Positions 11,476 to 25,700 are shown, numbered from the stretch's first letter. The stretch: DNA of 64,000 nt from Sipunculus nudus (GCA_026874595.1 CM049308.1:34902027-34966026); one strand, 5' to 3'. Notes: generated by a model from the sequence alone, not told the origin. Program-made: numbers and translations.

Positions 11476-13110
11476 AATACCCAGTTTATGATATAGCCTA
11501 TAGGCCAGTCATTAGTGACACCAATATATGTTCCTTCTGCCTTGCATACACGGGCACAATGCGTAATTAAATGTTCTAATGTGAATGCATTTATTGGCAT
11601 ACAACAATTAGATGAGCGTCTGCAGAGCAATTATACCCCGTTATTTCAATGCTCAAATATTTCAAACATTTTATACAGCGCAGACTTATAACTTGCTAAA
11701 TATATGCAGTGTAAGCTCGCCGATCTAGACCTACACACAAAATCGTAACACATTTGAACTTTCCCGCGCTCCACTTTTTCGAAGCAGCCTGAACGACCTC
11801 ATACTTTAATGCCGTAAATTTGACAAAATATAATTAATTGTAACTGATTTTAACCTTCATCCATAGATTAAATTAATTATGAATTATACAATGGTCATAA
11901 TGCATATGAGCCCGAAAAGATGTCCTTGACCACAAAGGAGGTAAATATGTCAACGTAATATTTCACAAGACTATCGACGTAAATATTCAAATGTATTAAC
12001 TTCTACAGGAACAAATTTTCAAACCCATCGATATCGTTCTTGGAAAAATTCAGCTCACAGGTATGTCGACGAGCTGGACGAGCCTAAATCATGCAGAGTT
12101 ACAGAAAACGCACGTCATTTCTTGCCGTGTTCTGGTATACAGGGTAATATAAATGCTGGCTGGTTAAAAAATCACTGAAGCATCTTTTGTACACCGACTC
12201 ACACACAAATATTTATTTCAACTTCCAGTTTCAAGCACGTGTTCAAATATACCTATCACACTTTCAATCACCTTTTATTGGTAGGAGCCCTGCAATCCTT
12301 GTGTGCCTGAGTCAAGCAAAATAATTATCTTTTTAAATGCTGTCAGTATTCATACAGAAATATACATGAACCTGTATAGCAAACACGAAAAAAAATGCTT
12401 GAGTGATTTTTTAGGACCAAACTCTTTCATGATTAAGTCTTAGTTTCCGGAATTTCTTCTACTTTATTTGCATTGTCGACAAACACACAGCGCGTCGTTA
12501 CTTTCAGTTTCTAACACAGTTAATGTGCATCCACCGACATGCAGAAACTGCAGAGATTACTTGATTTAGGGAAATTGTACAGTAGAGGAAAATGCCGTAA
12601 TAATTGGTGATGAACTGGCGCGCAACTTTTGTGAATGCGTGTCTTTTGATTCAGATTTAATCTGTTGTCCCATTGAAAATACTCCGCAGGTGCACCCCAT
12701 GATCATGAGACCCATGGTAGTCTGAACATGCAGATGATGTGTGAAATGCAGTTAAATACGGGAACAAGCTTTGAAAAAATTCAGGTTTTATGATATCCAT
12801 TTTTTTGCCTCCTTCACGATTCAAAATTTTATTTAAGTTTCTGTGAAACAAAAAGTAAGATTTTGTAAGACCTAGCCTCTAAAATGTAAAAAAAAGTAAG
12901 AATTTCTAAGGCCCTATTTTTGCAAAAATGAAAAGTAAGACTTTGCAAGACCGCGCACGAACCCTGAAAATTCATGACTTTTTCAGGAAGAGAGCAATTA
13001 TTAAAATAAGGTGGTGTCACCGGTGTTGTTTCACTGGAGAATCCTACCCATTATCAGAAAAAAACCACATTTTAGAGCAAATGATGAATCCACTGCTGAT
13101 AAATTTTTAA
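11476..13110. other. intergenic, no gene seen
   Basis: No supportable gene. At 12850-12960 there are short repeats of aagtaagattttgtaagacc type. Related pieces occur at 8030-8070. Confidence 0.55.
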
Positions 13111-15708
13111 ACAATGGACCCATGGGTCACGGCGCTCAGCTGTTATATATGATAAAAAATATGATTTTGGAAAGAGGCACATGCTTGTTTTGTGTGGTAA
13201 TAAATATAAGCTTTATTATGAGTTGTTGGTGTTTAGCTTATGTATGATTTTGATAGTATCTTTGGAGACAGGGAAGAGGATTGATTTCATTTATTTTTTT
13301 AACAAATGGAGTGCTATTGTCACACAGATTTTGACTTGGCCATATAACTTATAAGCAGCACATATTATAAAAGAGTTTAACTATTTATTAAAATTTAATA
13401 ACAAATATTGTGCCAATATAATTTTTATTAAAAGAAAAATAATAAGAAAATCATGATTTTTTTAAATAAAATATAACTAAAATGATTATTGAAATAATAT
13501 TATAGAATATATTCATGAATGCATTCATGAATACATTTTGAAAGTATCTGCACTGGTATTCAAATTCTTTCATTTTTACCTGAATTCCCATTCTTATGCA
13601 ATAAAATTTTTTAATGCAGTACATATTCATATTCGTATTCAAATACATTTGCAAAGCATTCGCACCATGTCTAGTATTTATTCAGTTTTAGCCAAAGAAA
13701 GACGTTGAGAATCCAGGATAAACAAAATTCACAAATTTAAATAATGATCATAAGTACCTGGTTTTATGGCTTTTATTTATATTAAAAAAAATAAATGTAA
13801 TATATTCACTTTGGACTACTTTCACATCAATCTACACACTAGACACAGTAGGAATTTAGATTAATATTATCAACTGCATCTTTGTCTATCATTAATTTCC
13901 TTCATATGATCCCTAATGATTAGTAATGAATAATATGATTTATTTTTTTATCATTAAAATTTCACTGAAAAATACCATAGGTGACTGCATGGTTTTATTT
14001 GGAATAACATTGACATTATATCCATCCATACTAGATTCTTACATCATCAGTAACTGCAAGTTAATTTTCTGTTACTCATCAACTAACAAATTCCTTTTCT
14101 ATTAATTTTTCTTTAATTTGTTATAAATAACCAATACAAAATTATTAATTTATTGTTTATTGTTACGTTGTTTTTTAAAACAACTACTAGATGAGTTCGG
14201 TTGGACACCTGGAGCAACTGTGGCTAGGCATTAGCTGCCTGGCTGCCCCAGTGAATGCTTCGCTCAAGCATGCATAATCTGATGAAAGGTCAACATACAG
14301 GTGACTTAAGAGGGGCTGGATTAAGCCTGGGTCTGACATGGTCTCATATGAACATTAATAAAAGCTGCAATTTTTGGCCAATTTCTTTCAGCTTTCTAAA
14401 CTACAAAGATGAATTCCTTATGTGTGCATGATGTGAAAATTATATCAACAGTGCTCTCAGGAAACAACGCGCCATGGTCAAAGTTGGGCAAAATTTAAGG
14501 TACTAATTTTATATTTATACTAATAACTAAATTCAGAACTAATTTTTGGTATTCAATTGAATCTTGATTAAATAATGTTACATCCCTGACAAAAATCTCT
14601 AGCTTCAGCAATCCTCTTGTTAAGGGAGTAAATATATTTCTTGATTTTTTAAAAAGTGCATTATGTTTGGTCCCATAACTTAAAACAATTACGCAATACT
14701 GACATCATTTCTGACATATGCATAGCGAATGTATAGAAAAATATGTATATTATATATGATCAAAGTCAGATCAGTGGTTTTGATATTAGGCAGTCTTACA
14801 GTGTAACAATGGGTTTTTAATGGAAAAATGAAGTTTTTCATTAATATTTCGAAGGAATTAAGTCCTAGTGATAAAATTCTTGGCATGGTAGGGGATTTTG
14901 GAGACATCTAACTGTATGCTAAATTTAAGGAACTTAGAGCTGAAGCTGGGGAGCTGAGCTCTAGCAAACTGCATAACACTAGCTTGATGTAAACTTGTTG
15001 TGACATGGTGCTTGAAAACTTGAATAAAATCTAGTTTTTGATCAACTGGTTTCAAATTTTTGGTGTTAACAGACAAAATGCTATAAAAAACATGCTGTGA
15101 AAATTAAATCCACAGTACTTTGAGGGAAAAAAAAACGTGCCATGGTCAAACTTGGGCAAAATTTAAGGTACCAATTTTATATTTTTGCCAATATTTAATA
15201 AAAATTAACAGATTTTGATCTAATTTTTGGTATACAATTAAATTTTGATCAATTAAAGTTGCATTACTGAAAAAAAGTCGCCACCTTTAAAACACTTTTG
15301 GTCTTAAGTGACCAAATATCTTTCCTGATTTTTTTACAAAGTCCATTATGTTTGGGCCCATAACTTTTTAAAATTAAATAATACTGACTTAATTTCTGGC
15401 ATGTACATAGGAACTATATAGAGGAATATTTATGGTAAATATGAAGAAAACCAGATGAGTGGTTTTGATATTAGGCAGTCCTGAAGTGTGAAAATAGATT
15501 TCTAATAAAAAATTGAGGTTTTTCCTTAATATCTCGAAGGAACGAGGTCCTATTGACCCAATTTTCGGAATGGTAGGAGATTTTTGGGACATCTAACTGT
15601 ATGGCAAATTTCAGATTCATAGGTCCAGTCTTACGGACGGACATCCGGATGGACAGACAGGCGGACGGACGGCGAATGGACCACGACTATAGCTCAGCTG
15701 AGCTAAAA
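13111..15708 (+). mobile_element. Helitron-like family A element with 670-bp repeat core
   Basis: The 5' end is ACAATGGACCCATGGGTCA followed by CGGCGCTCAGCTG. The 3' end has a GGACGGAC-rich tract (15635-15672) and then CTATAGCTCAGCTGAGCT followed by AAAA. The TCAGCTGAGC end is the inverse of the 5' GCTCAGCTGA. The core holds about two 667-bp units (repeat points near 14335 and 15002) homologous to 7.2-8.0 kb. Its ends match the elements at 41.7-47.1 and 51.7-53.9 kb but its core differs. Non-coding. Confidence 0.65.
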
Positions 15709-16213
15709 ATTGCAGACACTTGCGGAAGAATACGTCTCGACAGCCCAAGGTTATTCCACAACGTCTGCACGCATGTGCCTTTTCCCTTTCCGGCTGTACT
15801 ATATAAAACATGGAGGGCTCAATACATGCATGTACCTATTTAATACGCGGATTGTTTAAACTTAGGCTAAGACACGTGTAAGGTCCTTATCAATTCTGTG
15901 CGTAAATTTGGATTGTAGATCTGTATATTAATCAATAAAACTGACATTATTTATGCAAGACGTCGCTACGTGATATCAGTCAATCAGATAATCATATAGT
16001 GATCGATTCACGCCTCTACATATATATTGATTAACGGAGCCAAAGTTCCAAAGAGCGCTCAACTCGTGATGCAAACCCTTTATGTATCGCGCTGTTTGTC
16101 CTTTATGCATTAAAAGTATGGTCTGTCTAAGAATCAACGTAAGTTTGTACAGGTTTTGTAACCAGAAATAGAATATAAAACTAATATAAATAAACTAATA
16201 TACATTTACGTGC
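15709..16213. other. upstream region of the NHL gene
   Basis: No coding region seen. Possible promoter sequence; TATAAAA at about 16174 is too close to the ATG to assign with confidence. Confidence 0.4.
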
Positions 16214-17245
16214 ATGGTGATACCCCATGAAGTTAAGATTATGGCGAAAACACAAAGATCCTTGTCGACTGTTTCTGAGGCGTCACGGGTCTCAGAAACT
16301 TCGTTGTATTATAAGGAAGACCATTTCAAAGACACGAAAAAGGGCAGTGATATAAACAGGAGCAACTCCGTACTCTCTACGACTACAGCAGCCTCAGAGA
16401 ATTCACAGACTGGAAAAGGGAAACCACAGGTACACCAGGTGTGTGCAAGAAAAGACCTGGTGAGCCCCTATCACGTGATACAGGCTCATGGAGGTTACCT
16501 GGTCAGCGACATCGTCAGGAAATGTATCGTCAAATATGACGCTGATGGACAACTTCTGGGAGATATAGGAATCAGACCAATCGAAGCGGGCTCCATGACA
16601 ATAACCACTCGTGGCTGCCTGGCGGTTTGCAACGTCAGTCAGGGATGTGTTGACGTGTTTGACCTCAGATACTCACAACAACCAGTTCATTCAATTGGAA
16701 AAGGTATACTTGGCGGCTGTACCGGTGTGGCCTGTTCCAGCCTGGGGCACTATATTGTGTCTGACGCCTGGCAGCATAAGATATTAACGTTTAATAACCA
16801 AGGAGAGCTTATAGATGAATTCGGTTCCAAAGGTAAGGGCAAATCCGAGTTCAGATATCCTTATTATGTGGCCGTGGATCACCATGACAACATCATCGTT
16901 TCTGATCACTGGAACCACTGCTTGAAAGTGTTTGACCCAAATGGCATTTCCTTGGCACGAGTGACATCTTGTGGTGGCCCAGAGAACTACCTTAGAAGAC
17001 CCCGAGGCCTGGCTGTCGATGAACTGGGCAATATCTTCGTGGCTGACCTGGACAATGACCGTATTGGGGTGGTACCCGCCCAAGGGCCGGACGACCCCGA
17101 CGACACAACACGGGCGGTGTGGGAAGCACTTAGTCTGCTCAGGTTGAACAAACCCTGGTGTGTGGCGGTCAGTCCTGAGCGGCAAGACTTGTGTTGTATA
17201 TCCGGAGTGCATGGAACATTAGAAATATACAGGGTCGTCATGTGA
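16214..17245 (+). CDS. NHL-repeat (TRIM-NHL-type) beta-propeller protein
   Basis: Open single exon of 343 codons. The first ATG has poor context. The second, at codon 10 (16241), has A at -3 and G at +4 and may be the real start (334 residues). Residues 1-80 are Ser/Thr-rich and probably disordered. From about residue 83 to the end there are five or six NHL blades, for example around YLVSDIVRKCIVKYD, YIVSDAWQHKILTFN, IIVSDHWNHCLKVFD and IFVADLDNDRIGVV. This matches the C-terminal propeller of TRIM2/TRIM3/TRIM71-like proteins, which binds RNA or protein partners. No RING, B-box or filamin domain is present, so it is an NHL-only protein, or the last exon of a gene whose upstream exons I cannot see. 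Confidence 0.85.
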   Translation: MVIPHEVKIMAKTQRSLSTVSEASRVSETSLYYKEDHFKDTKKGSDINRSNSVLSTTTAASENSQTGKGKPQVHQVCARKDLVSPYHVIQAHGGYLVSDIVRKCIVKYDADGQLLGDIGIRPIEAGSMTITTRGCLAVCNVSQGCVDVFDLRYSQQPVHSIGKGILGGCTGVACSSLGHYIVSDAWQHKILTFNNQGELIDEFGSKGKGKSEFRYPYYVAVDHHDNIIVSDHWNHCLKVFDPNGISLARVTSCGGPENYLRRPRGLAVDELGNIFVADLDNDRIGVVPAQGPDDPDDTTRAVWEALSLLRLNKPWCVAVSPERQDLCCISGVHGTLEIYRVVM

Positions 17246-17319
17246 ACGAACAAACATGCGGGCATTTAATATCAGCCTCGGTCATCTCTCGGCAATTAAC
17301 GTATTAGCTCATTATGTGG

Positions 17320-17325
17320 AATAAA
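17320..17325 (+). terminator. polyadenylation signal of the NHL gene
   Basis: AATAAA lies 75 bp after the NHL stop codon on the same strand. Confidence 0.55.
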
Positions 17326-19611
17326 GCTCTGGACTTTTTCTTACTGGGGCTTAATACTGATAGTGAAAAACAAACGTATAAATGCTCCTTATGCGATAAG
17401 GTAACGTCTGCCTGTGGTAGTCCGAGAACATCCATTGTTCCGAGTTGTACAAGATTTCAACCTGCATTTGATTCTAGGGACGATGTGTGAAGTCTGCCGC
17501 CCGTTGGCGATTTTTATGCGACGCAATCCCATTACAAACGAAAGGTATCTGCGACTGGTCGCCGAATTATTTGTATGAAAATCTCCACCTGGGCGAACAC
17601 TGCGATGCAATTTGCGACTGACAGTCGAGAAGCTTCTGGCAGGTCAAAAAATTGCCACACACCTGCGATCATATGCGATACTGAGCGACGCTCTCGATAC
17701 ATTCTGCGAATGAACATTTGGTAGTGAGGTTTGGGTCAAGTTACCAGACTGGGAGCAGCTGCGCGTTGCGTAACTACAAGATCACGCTCTATGTTGGATA
17801 AGCTCTTCAGCTTGCTGCGTAACAAAGAACAAAGGTAACCCCTGAACCAAGGGCGATTCGTACGTGCCAATTCACAAACTCTGTTACATGTGCCATATAC
17901 CCGTATAAACTACCAATTCAGCCGTTTTCACACTACAGGCGTGTGGAATACGTTTTTCCACAACAGGTGTCCAATGTATACACGGAAGTGAATCGAATAC
18001 CTACTAAATACAGAACTAAATACGTTTTATTCCGGTGCAGTGTAAAGCAGAATGAATCTTTAAAAAGCTGGATGTTTGAAACAGCTACAACTGACAGTGG
18101 TACCCATTCGACTTTTAACACCCAGCTTCTCTATTACACCTCGGATATAAGCGTTTGGACTTGAAATGTTACGGACGATGCCAAGTGTGTCCTAAGGGGT
18201 AATTTTTCACATTTCCCAGTCTTGTTCTGGGCAACATGTACTTGGCATAATGGTAAATACAAGTCATAGGAGTACAGGAATCCAAATATGCCATCATAGT
18301 GGCCACTCTTTGTGACAACAAAGCTACTGATAACACATTAGGGAAGCAGGTAACCTCTGACTCAGAATAAAGCAACACGTGGTCTATCAATGTTCAAAAT
18401 AACACATCATCTGTGTGGCTGACAAACTTTATTAACCTCAGCAAGGTGAAAATCATTAAAAGTTGACGGTGATGATACAGCCTTACACAATACTGCTGGT
18501 CATGTTATATAAAACATCATCCTGATATATCATTAAATGATTGCCCAGTTCCAATATAACACTAAAACAGGTCGCACCATTGTCAGTAAGTGGAGCTGAT
18601 ACTTACACACCGTGTCGCCCGCACAGTGATAAATAAAACACAAAGGTGCGGCCTGCCCAGTTAAAAGGCAAACTGTACTACAATTTTGTGCATATAAACA
18701 GGGATGTAGCCATCCGTGTAAGAGATGACCTTTGTCCTTAATCTAAAGTTATATTTTTACCATTTATAACATATATTAACATATATAATAGTGGGTACTA
18801 GCTCCCAATTGGCATGTATCCCTTATCTTACTCAAAAGTGCTAAAAAGTAAAGAGAACTCTTAGGAGTGTTTGAAATGTATTATTTGGACAGTTCGATTT
18901 TCATTGCAACTTACCCCTAAATAAATATAAAATTGTGAAGTTATTTTTATTTTTTAAGTTTACTTCACATTTTCTCTGTACTGAGTACATATAAAACCAT
19001 TTATCTAAGTCCTCGCCTTGGTTATCTGGGGGTTTAACAAGGTATTTTACTTCAGTTTCTGCAAATACCACCATCATCATCTAATGACCCTTACAGCAAT
19101 GAATCTAAATAACTAGACCTACGTTATTACCCTATAAAATTCGGCCACATCAATAAAAATATTTCCTCTACATAATAGCCCCCTTTTTTCATGGATCTAT
19201 TGTTTTTATTTGTTCATGAGTACCAAACCATTATTGATGCTAATTTGTCCTTTTGTCTCGTCCTAAAAAGAATACATAACAACATGACAGAAAAGAGACT
19301 TAATTTTGTGTTGTTCTTAGTAACCCTTCAATATTTAAGACATTTTTTTTGTATTCTACTTGCAAGTTTGCAAAATTTAACATGTTTGTCTCCACATGAG
19401 AAAATAGAAACAGAAAATGCCCTTATAATCCATCATTTTGTGGTCTAACAATTGAAAAAACATTTTTTTTGGGGTGTTGCCTTACAGACAGCTGTGTCTG
19501 TTAAAAATACTCCCTGGTAGAAGTTTTGTAGCTGGGTGATAAGATGACAGACCGAGTTCTCCCCTGATTCACAATCAACTCATCATTACTCAGGCTGTGA
19601 TGTACCTGGAT
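17326..19611. other. convergent 3' region between NHL gene and UBR7
   Basis: No coding region supported. TTTATT at 19205-19210 is an AATAAA on the minus strand, about 400 bp past the UBR7 stop, and is a candidate UBR7 polyadenylation signal. Confidence 0.4.
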
Positions 19612-19707
19612 CTATCTACAGAAGTACGGCACTGCTGAGGACACTTTCTGCTTCTTCCTGGCTTGCATGGTGGTAAAAAATTCATGGATGTCTTCTGCTC
19701 TCACCAC
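19612..19707 (-). CDS. UBR7: UBR7 exon 11 (C-terminus and stop)
   Basis: 32 codons including TAG at 19614-19612. Acceptor ACTTTTAG|GTGGTG, phase 0. Encodes VVRAEDIHEFFTTMQARK then KQKVSSAVPYFCR, matching the basic C-terminus of UBR7. Confidence 0.9.
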   Translation of the reverse strand: MVRAEDIHEFFTTMQARKKQKVSSAVPYFCR

Positions 19708-22700
19708 CTAAAAGTAAACATAGACATAAATATCTATATCTTTTCTATACTTACTAAATTTGAATCAAAAATGTACATATGAAATCATGGAAGTGTTTAA
19801 CCATTAGCTGCATTTATGTGTATAGTACTAGTATATAATGCACTGTTAAAGAAAACTAGATGTGTCGGAACGACACGAATGCCCCCGCCTGGGGCAAATT
19901 AGAAACGTAAAATTTTGAAAAATTTTTTTAAGTTTCAGGAGGTGTCGTATGGTCAAAAGTAGGTCAACAAGGGCAAAATGCAAACTAGATCTGTAACGGG
20001 TCATTATCAAGCAACACACCAAAAATCATGCCAGTATATGCAGGCATTGTGAAAAAAAGTCCATACATGTGCATTTTCCATAAAAATTTCTGTCTTTCAT
20101 GAAATTTTCTATGTTTAGGAGCCGTAAAACAATGAAAAGTAGGTCAACCGGGACGAAACGCGAACTCGATCTGTAACTGTCACTATCTGCCAAAACATAA
20201 AAATTTAGGGTGGTATCTGTAGGCATTGAGGAAAAAAAGTCAGTACATATGCATTTGTTATGAAAATTTCTATTTTTCATGAAACTTTCTATGTTCAGGA
20301 GCAGTCAAACGGTCAAAAGAAGGTCAACTGGGACAAAACAAGAACTCGATCTGTAACTGGTCAATATCTGCCTACACACCAAAAATCAGGCCCGTATCTG
20401 CAGGCACTGCGAAAAAAAGTCCATACGTGCACTTTTTTATGAAATTTTCTATGTTAGAGCACCATCAAGTCAAAAGTATGTCAACTGGGACAAAACGCGA
20501 ACTGGATCTGTAACTGGTCAATATCTGCTAACACCAAAAATCAGGCCAATATCTGCAGGCATTGCGAAAAAAAGTCCGTACATGTGTATTTGTCATGAAA
20601 TTTCATATTTTTCATGAAATTTTCTATGTTCAGAAGCCGTAAAACGGTCAAAAGTAGGTCAACCGGGATGAAACGCGAACTCGATCTGTAACTGGTCATT
20701 ATCTGCCTACACACCAAAAATCAGGCCAATATCTGCAGGCATTGCGAAAAAAAATCCGTACATGTGTATTTGTCATGAAATTTCTATTTTTCATGAAATT
20801 TTCTAAGTTTAGGAGCCGTAAAACGGTCAAAAGTAGGTCAACCGGGATGAAACGCGAACTTGATCTGTAACTGGTCTATATCTGCCCACACACCAAAAAT
20901 CAGGCCAATATCTGCAGGCATTGCGAAAAAAGTCCGTACATGTATATCTGTCATGAATATTTCTAAGTTAAGGAGGCGTAAAACTTTCAAAATTAGGTCA
21001 ACCAGGACGAAATGCGAACTCAATCTGTAACTGGTCATTATCTGCCCATACACAAAAAATCAGGCCAATATCTGCAGGCATTGCGAAAAAAAGTCCGTAC
21101 ATGTGTATTTTTCATGAAAATTTCTATTTTTCATGAAATTTTCTAAGTTTAGGAGCCGTAAAACAGTCAAAAGTAGGTCAACTGGGACGAAACGCGAACT
21201 CGATCGGTAACTGGTCATTATCTGCCTACACACCAAAAATCAGGCCAATATCTGCAGGCATTGCGAAAAAAAGTCCGTACATGTGTATTTGTCATGAAAT
21301 TTCTATTTTTCATGAAATTTTCTAAGTTTAGGAGCCGTAAAACGGTCAAAAGTAGGTCAACCGGGATGAAACGCGAACTCGATCTGTAACTAGTCTATAT
21401 CTGCCCACACACCAAAAATCAGGCCAATATCTGCAGGCATTGCGAAAAAAAGTCCGTACAACTGTTTGATTTCGGAATGACGGAAGGACGGACATGGGTA
21501 AAACTACATGCCCCGGCCACTTTGTGGCGGGGGCATAAAAAAAGAAATAAAAGGTTTTTAAATTGTGTATCATATGAAAAGTTAACATGAAGAAAAAAGC
21601 AGCAAACATGACCAAAATCTTAATCTATTCAGGTGATTAGACCAATAAAATAACCCTCACATTCAATCCTGTATTTAAGTAACTGTGAAAATATCAGTTA
21701 ATAACTGACAGATGGACAGACGTGGAGCTAAGCACTATATACCCTTCACAACAGTAGACAGTGTAATCATACTTCTTGGTAATAAATAAATTCTTAGCAG
21801 GGATAGCAGACCCTCAGCCTGATGCCATCTAGGGGGTGAAGAGTGAACTATAACTCGATTTTCCCTGGAAATTTTAGAATCTGAATATTGGATCTGAATC
21901 ATCTTCATGGGGGACCTTTTGCAAAATCATTTAAAGGGAAATCTGCAGTATTTTTTTTTTAATTATGGGGCCTGACCACAGATGCATTTATACATACATA
22001 TAGACATATACTAACATATATTACACACAGAAAGAAAGACTCCAACATCCTTGCCCCCCCCCCCCCCCCTTTGGAACATGAATATTCATTAGGAATAAAT
22101 GTATGGGATAGATAAAATGTAAGTACTAAGTCCACAATTAACATTCTTTGGAAAATTAACTGTCCTTTTAGGTGGAAAATGAAGATATTCTGGTTACTAT
22201 TTATGCCATTTTTTAACTCTTAATCTCCCTGACATTTTTTAAATGCATCTGCATTTATAGGTTCTACAGGCTCAGCCCGACTGAATTCTTCCTTACAAGA
22301 TAACTTCAATGATGGATTGTATTGCTCAACCATCATTGAAATTAACAGTAATGTTTCTATATAAATAAGTGAACTTACAATGTCTGAGAAATAACTATAC
22401 AAAGTATATTGTAATTAAAGAATATGCTCAACCATCTTATATATAACTAACGGTTACAGTAAACCTTCTAGCTCCTATAGGAGCAAGAGGCTGCAACTAT
22501 GTCCCTCCATTGGCTCCTGTCCTGTGCTTTTCTCTTGGCTTGTCCCCTGGTACGTCCCATCTGCTCCAGTTCACTGACTACGGTCCTTCGCCAAGTTGTT
22601 TTTTGGCGTCCTGGTTTCCGTTTCCCTGTTGGTGTCCAGTGAAGTGCAATCTTGGGTATCCGGCTCTCTTCCATCCTGAAGATGTGTCCAAGCCAGCTAA

Positions 22701-25700
22701 GGCACCGCGTTTTGATCTCCGTATTGATATCCTGGCAACTGGTCCTCTGGTAGAGGTCCTCATTTGATTCTGTTGGGCCAGTATATGTTACATATCCTTC
22801 GATGACAGTTGTTGTGGAAAGCGTTGACTTTGCTGATGTCTGCCTTCACCTCCCGCCAGCATTCAGATCCATATAGCAGCACTGATTTAACAAGCTTCAC
22901 CTTGGTCTTGATACTGTACCTCTTAGACTTCCAGATTGGCCGAAGTCTGCTGAATGCACCCCTGGCTTTGTTTAAACGGGCTTAGATGTCTTTCTTAGCA
23001 CCGTTATCAGTGCTTATAACGCTGCCAAGGTAGGTGAAGTCTTCTACTGAGTTCAGCTCTGTTTCATTGATGGTGACTGGCTGCTCATTTGCTGGGTTGA
23101 TGGTCATGACTTCTGTCTTCTGGGCATTGATCTCAAGACCAGTCTGTTTGGCAAATGCACTAAGTCTGTTGGCTTTTTCTTGTAGGTGGGCATGGTTTGT
23201 TGACAAGACAGCTAGGTCGTCAGCAAAATCAAGGTCTTCCAGCTGTGAGAAGAGGGTCCACTGAATTCCCCTTGGACGATCCGATGTTGTCTGGTGCATC
23301 ACCTAATCCGTGGTGACAAGGAAGAGTATGGGTGATAGGATGCAGCCTTGCCTCACTCCTGTGTTTACCGGGAATGGATCTGTCAGCCCATTGTTGAGTA
23401 TGATGGAGCATTCAAAGTGTCTTTAAAACTCGCCTATCATGTTGACGATTTTTGGTGGGATCCCATATGATCGGAGAAATCTTCTATAGGGTTTTACAAT
23501 GGACACTATCGAAAGCCTTTTTGAAGTCAATGAAGCTGATGTGTAAAGCTGCGTTCCAGTCTAGGCATTGCTCGATGATATTACGTAAGGCAAAGATCTG
23601 GTCAATGCACCCTCTTCCTTTGCGGAATCCTGCTTGTTCATCTCGCAGTTTGGGGTCCATGGCTACATCAATTCATTTCTGGAGAACCCGACATAAGACC
23701 TTGCTTGGGATAGAAAGCAGCGTTATCCCTCTCCAGTTGTCACAGTTCTGGAGGTCTCCCTTCTTTGGCAGCTTCACTATTAGTCCCTTGCTCCAGTCCT
23801 CTGGGATGGCTTCCTTTTCCCATATCTTGTGGAAGATGTCAGTTAACACCCTTGTTGCTGTTGTGATGTCAGCTTTCAGCAACTCTGCGTGGATGGCATC
23901 AATTCCGGGTGCTTTCCCACTTTTCAATGCCTTAATTGCGGCATGAACTTCTTCTTCTGTTGGTGGATGAGTGTCTATTTCCAGGAGCATTTCGCTGGGT
24001 GGTGGGTCAGCTGGTTCATCTGGTTCTGGCACGTTTAACACCTCTTGAAAGTGCTGCATCCATCTAGCAGCTTGCTCTCTTTCTGATGTTATTTTCATGC
24101 CATTCTTATCTTTTACAGGTGCTGTACTGTTGATGGTTTGTCCACAGAGCTGTCTGGTAATTTTGTAGACCACGCTCAGTTCACCATTGGCTGCGGCCTG
24201 TTCTGCTTCTTCAGCCAAACTCTCAACGAATGCCCTTTGATCATTTCTGGCACTTCTCTTTACTTTTCTGTCTTTTGCCTTGTATTCTGCTTCTGCTCTT
24301 GCCAGTCACTGAGGTGACTTGGTGCTCAGAACTTTCTCCTTACAGTGTCTTCTCTCATCTATTAGCTTCAGTGTGTCTGGTGTTTTCCACTTCCTGTGTT
24401 TCTTCTTTCTGTATCCAATTACTTTGGCAGCTGCTTCCATGTACACCTTCTTAATTTTATCCCACTTCTGTTCCACATTACTGTTGTCATACTCTGTCAT
24501 ATTGGCAAGCATGCTGAAGCAGTTTCTCACCTCAACACTGAATTCTCTTTTGATGACTGGTGACTTGAGCCTTATGATGTCAAACACCATTCGCCTGGTT
24601 GTTTTACTTTCATGTGGCTCTCAACTTCAGCTTGACTTTAGCTATCACCAAATGAGGGTCACAGCCCCACGGTACACTCTCACATCTTGAAGTGATCTTC
24701 TCCATTTGTTGTTAATCAGGATGTGGTCAATCTGATTTACTGTGTGACCATCTGGAGATCTCCACGTTTCCTTGTGGATGTTCTTATGTGGTGGAAAGAG
24801 GGTGCCTCCCACAGCCAGGTTATTGCCCAAACAGAAATCCACCAGTCTTTCGCCATTTTCATTGATGTTCCCACATCCTTGGTTGCCCATAGCTCTTTCT
24901 CGTTCATTGTTGTTGTTCCCAACTTTTGCGTTCATGTCTCCCATAATAACCAGCATACCGTGCCTTGGAACTTTGGATACCATGGCTTGTAGTTGGTTAT
25001 ACCAGGTATCTTTGTCCTTGTCTTCTGCTTCATTGGTGGGAGCATAGCACTGCAGGATGGTAACTTTGCAGTGTCTTGAGTCAAATCGTGCACGCAGCAG
25101 CCTGTCGCTGATGGGTTCCCATTTGATGAGGGATTTGGCTTTGGCTTTGGTGATTATCAGGGCTACTCCACTGGTGTGTTGGTTCTCTTTACCTGAGTAG
25201 ATGATGGTGAAGCCATTACTTGTCTGCTTTTGGCCAGCACCTGTCCACCTGCATTCGCTGATGCCAAGGATGTCCAAATCGTATCTCTGCATCTCTCTTA
25301 TGACTTGCTCTTTTTTTATGTTTCGTACATCGTGCGAACATTCCATGCCCCAAGACGGACTGTAGTTTTAGCACCTAGGAAATCCCTGGTCGAGCTCCTG
25401 ACTTCCCTGGAAGGGCTTTCATCAGGCGCTGTCATAGTGCCATCTCTTTGGCTGAGATCTTCTATTGGTGCTCTGGTAGTTCTTGTGTATGTTGCAGTTT
25501 TTGTAACGTTTTGTTTTTTTTATTTGGATGGGATTGTTATAACTAACCTTTCCATTATCAACAAACTTCTTGAGGTAATCCTTTAGTTCACTCTTCATGT
25601 CATTATAGCCTGAAAGATAAATAATTATGGTATATGATTTATAACTCAAAGCTTAACTTAAAATATGAGTGCTTCATACATTGTAGTCAGAATTATTTGT

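Noticed and set aside
16784-17265. Minus-strand open frames of 142 and 92 codons over the NHL gene
   Set aside because: Antisense shadows of a clear NHL-repeat coding frame.
22510-25586. Several plus-strand open frames of 74-164 codons
   Set aside because: Antisense to the LINE endonuclease/reverse transcriptase; no domain of their own.
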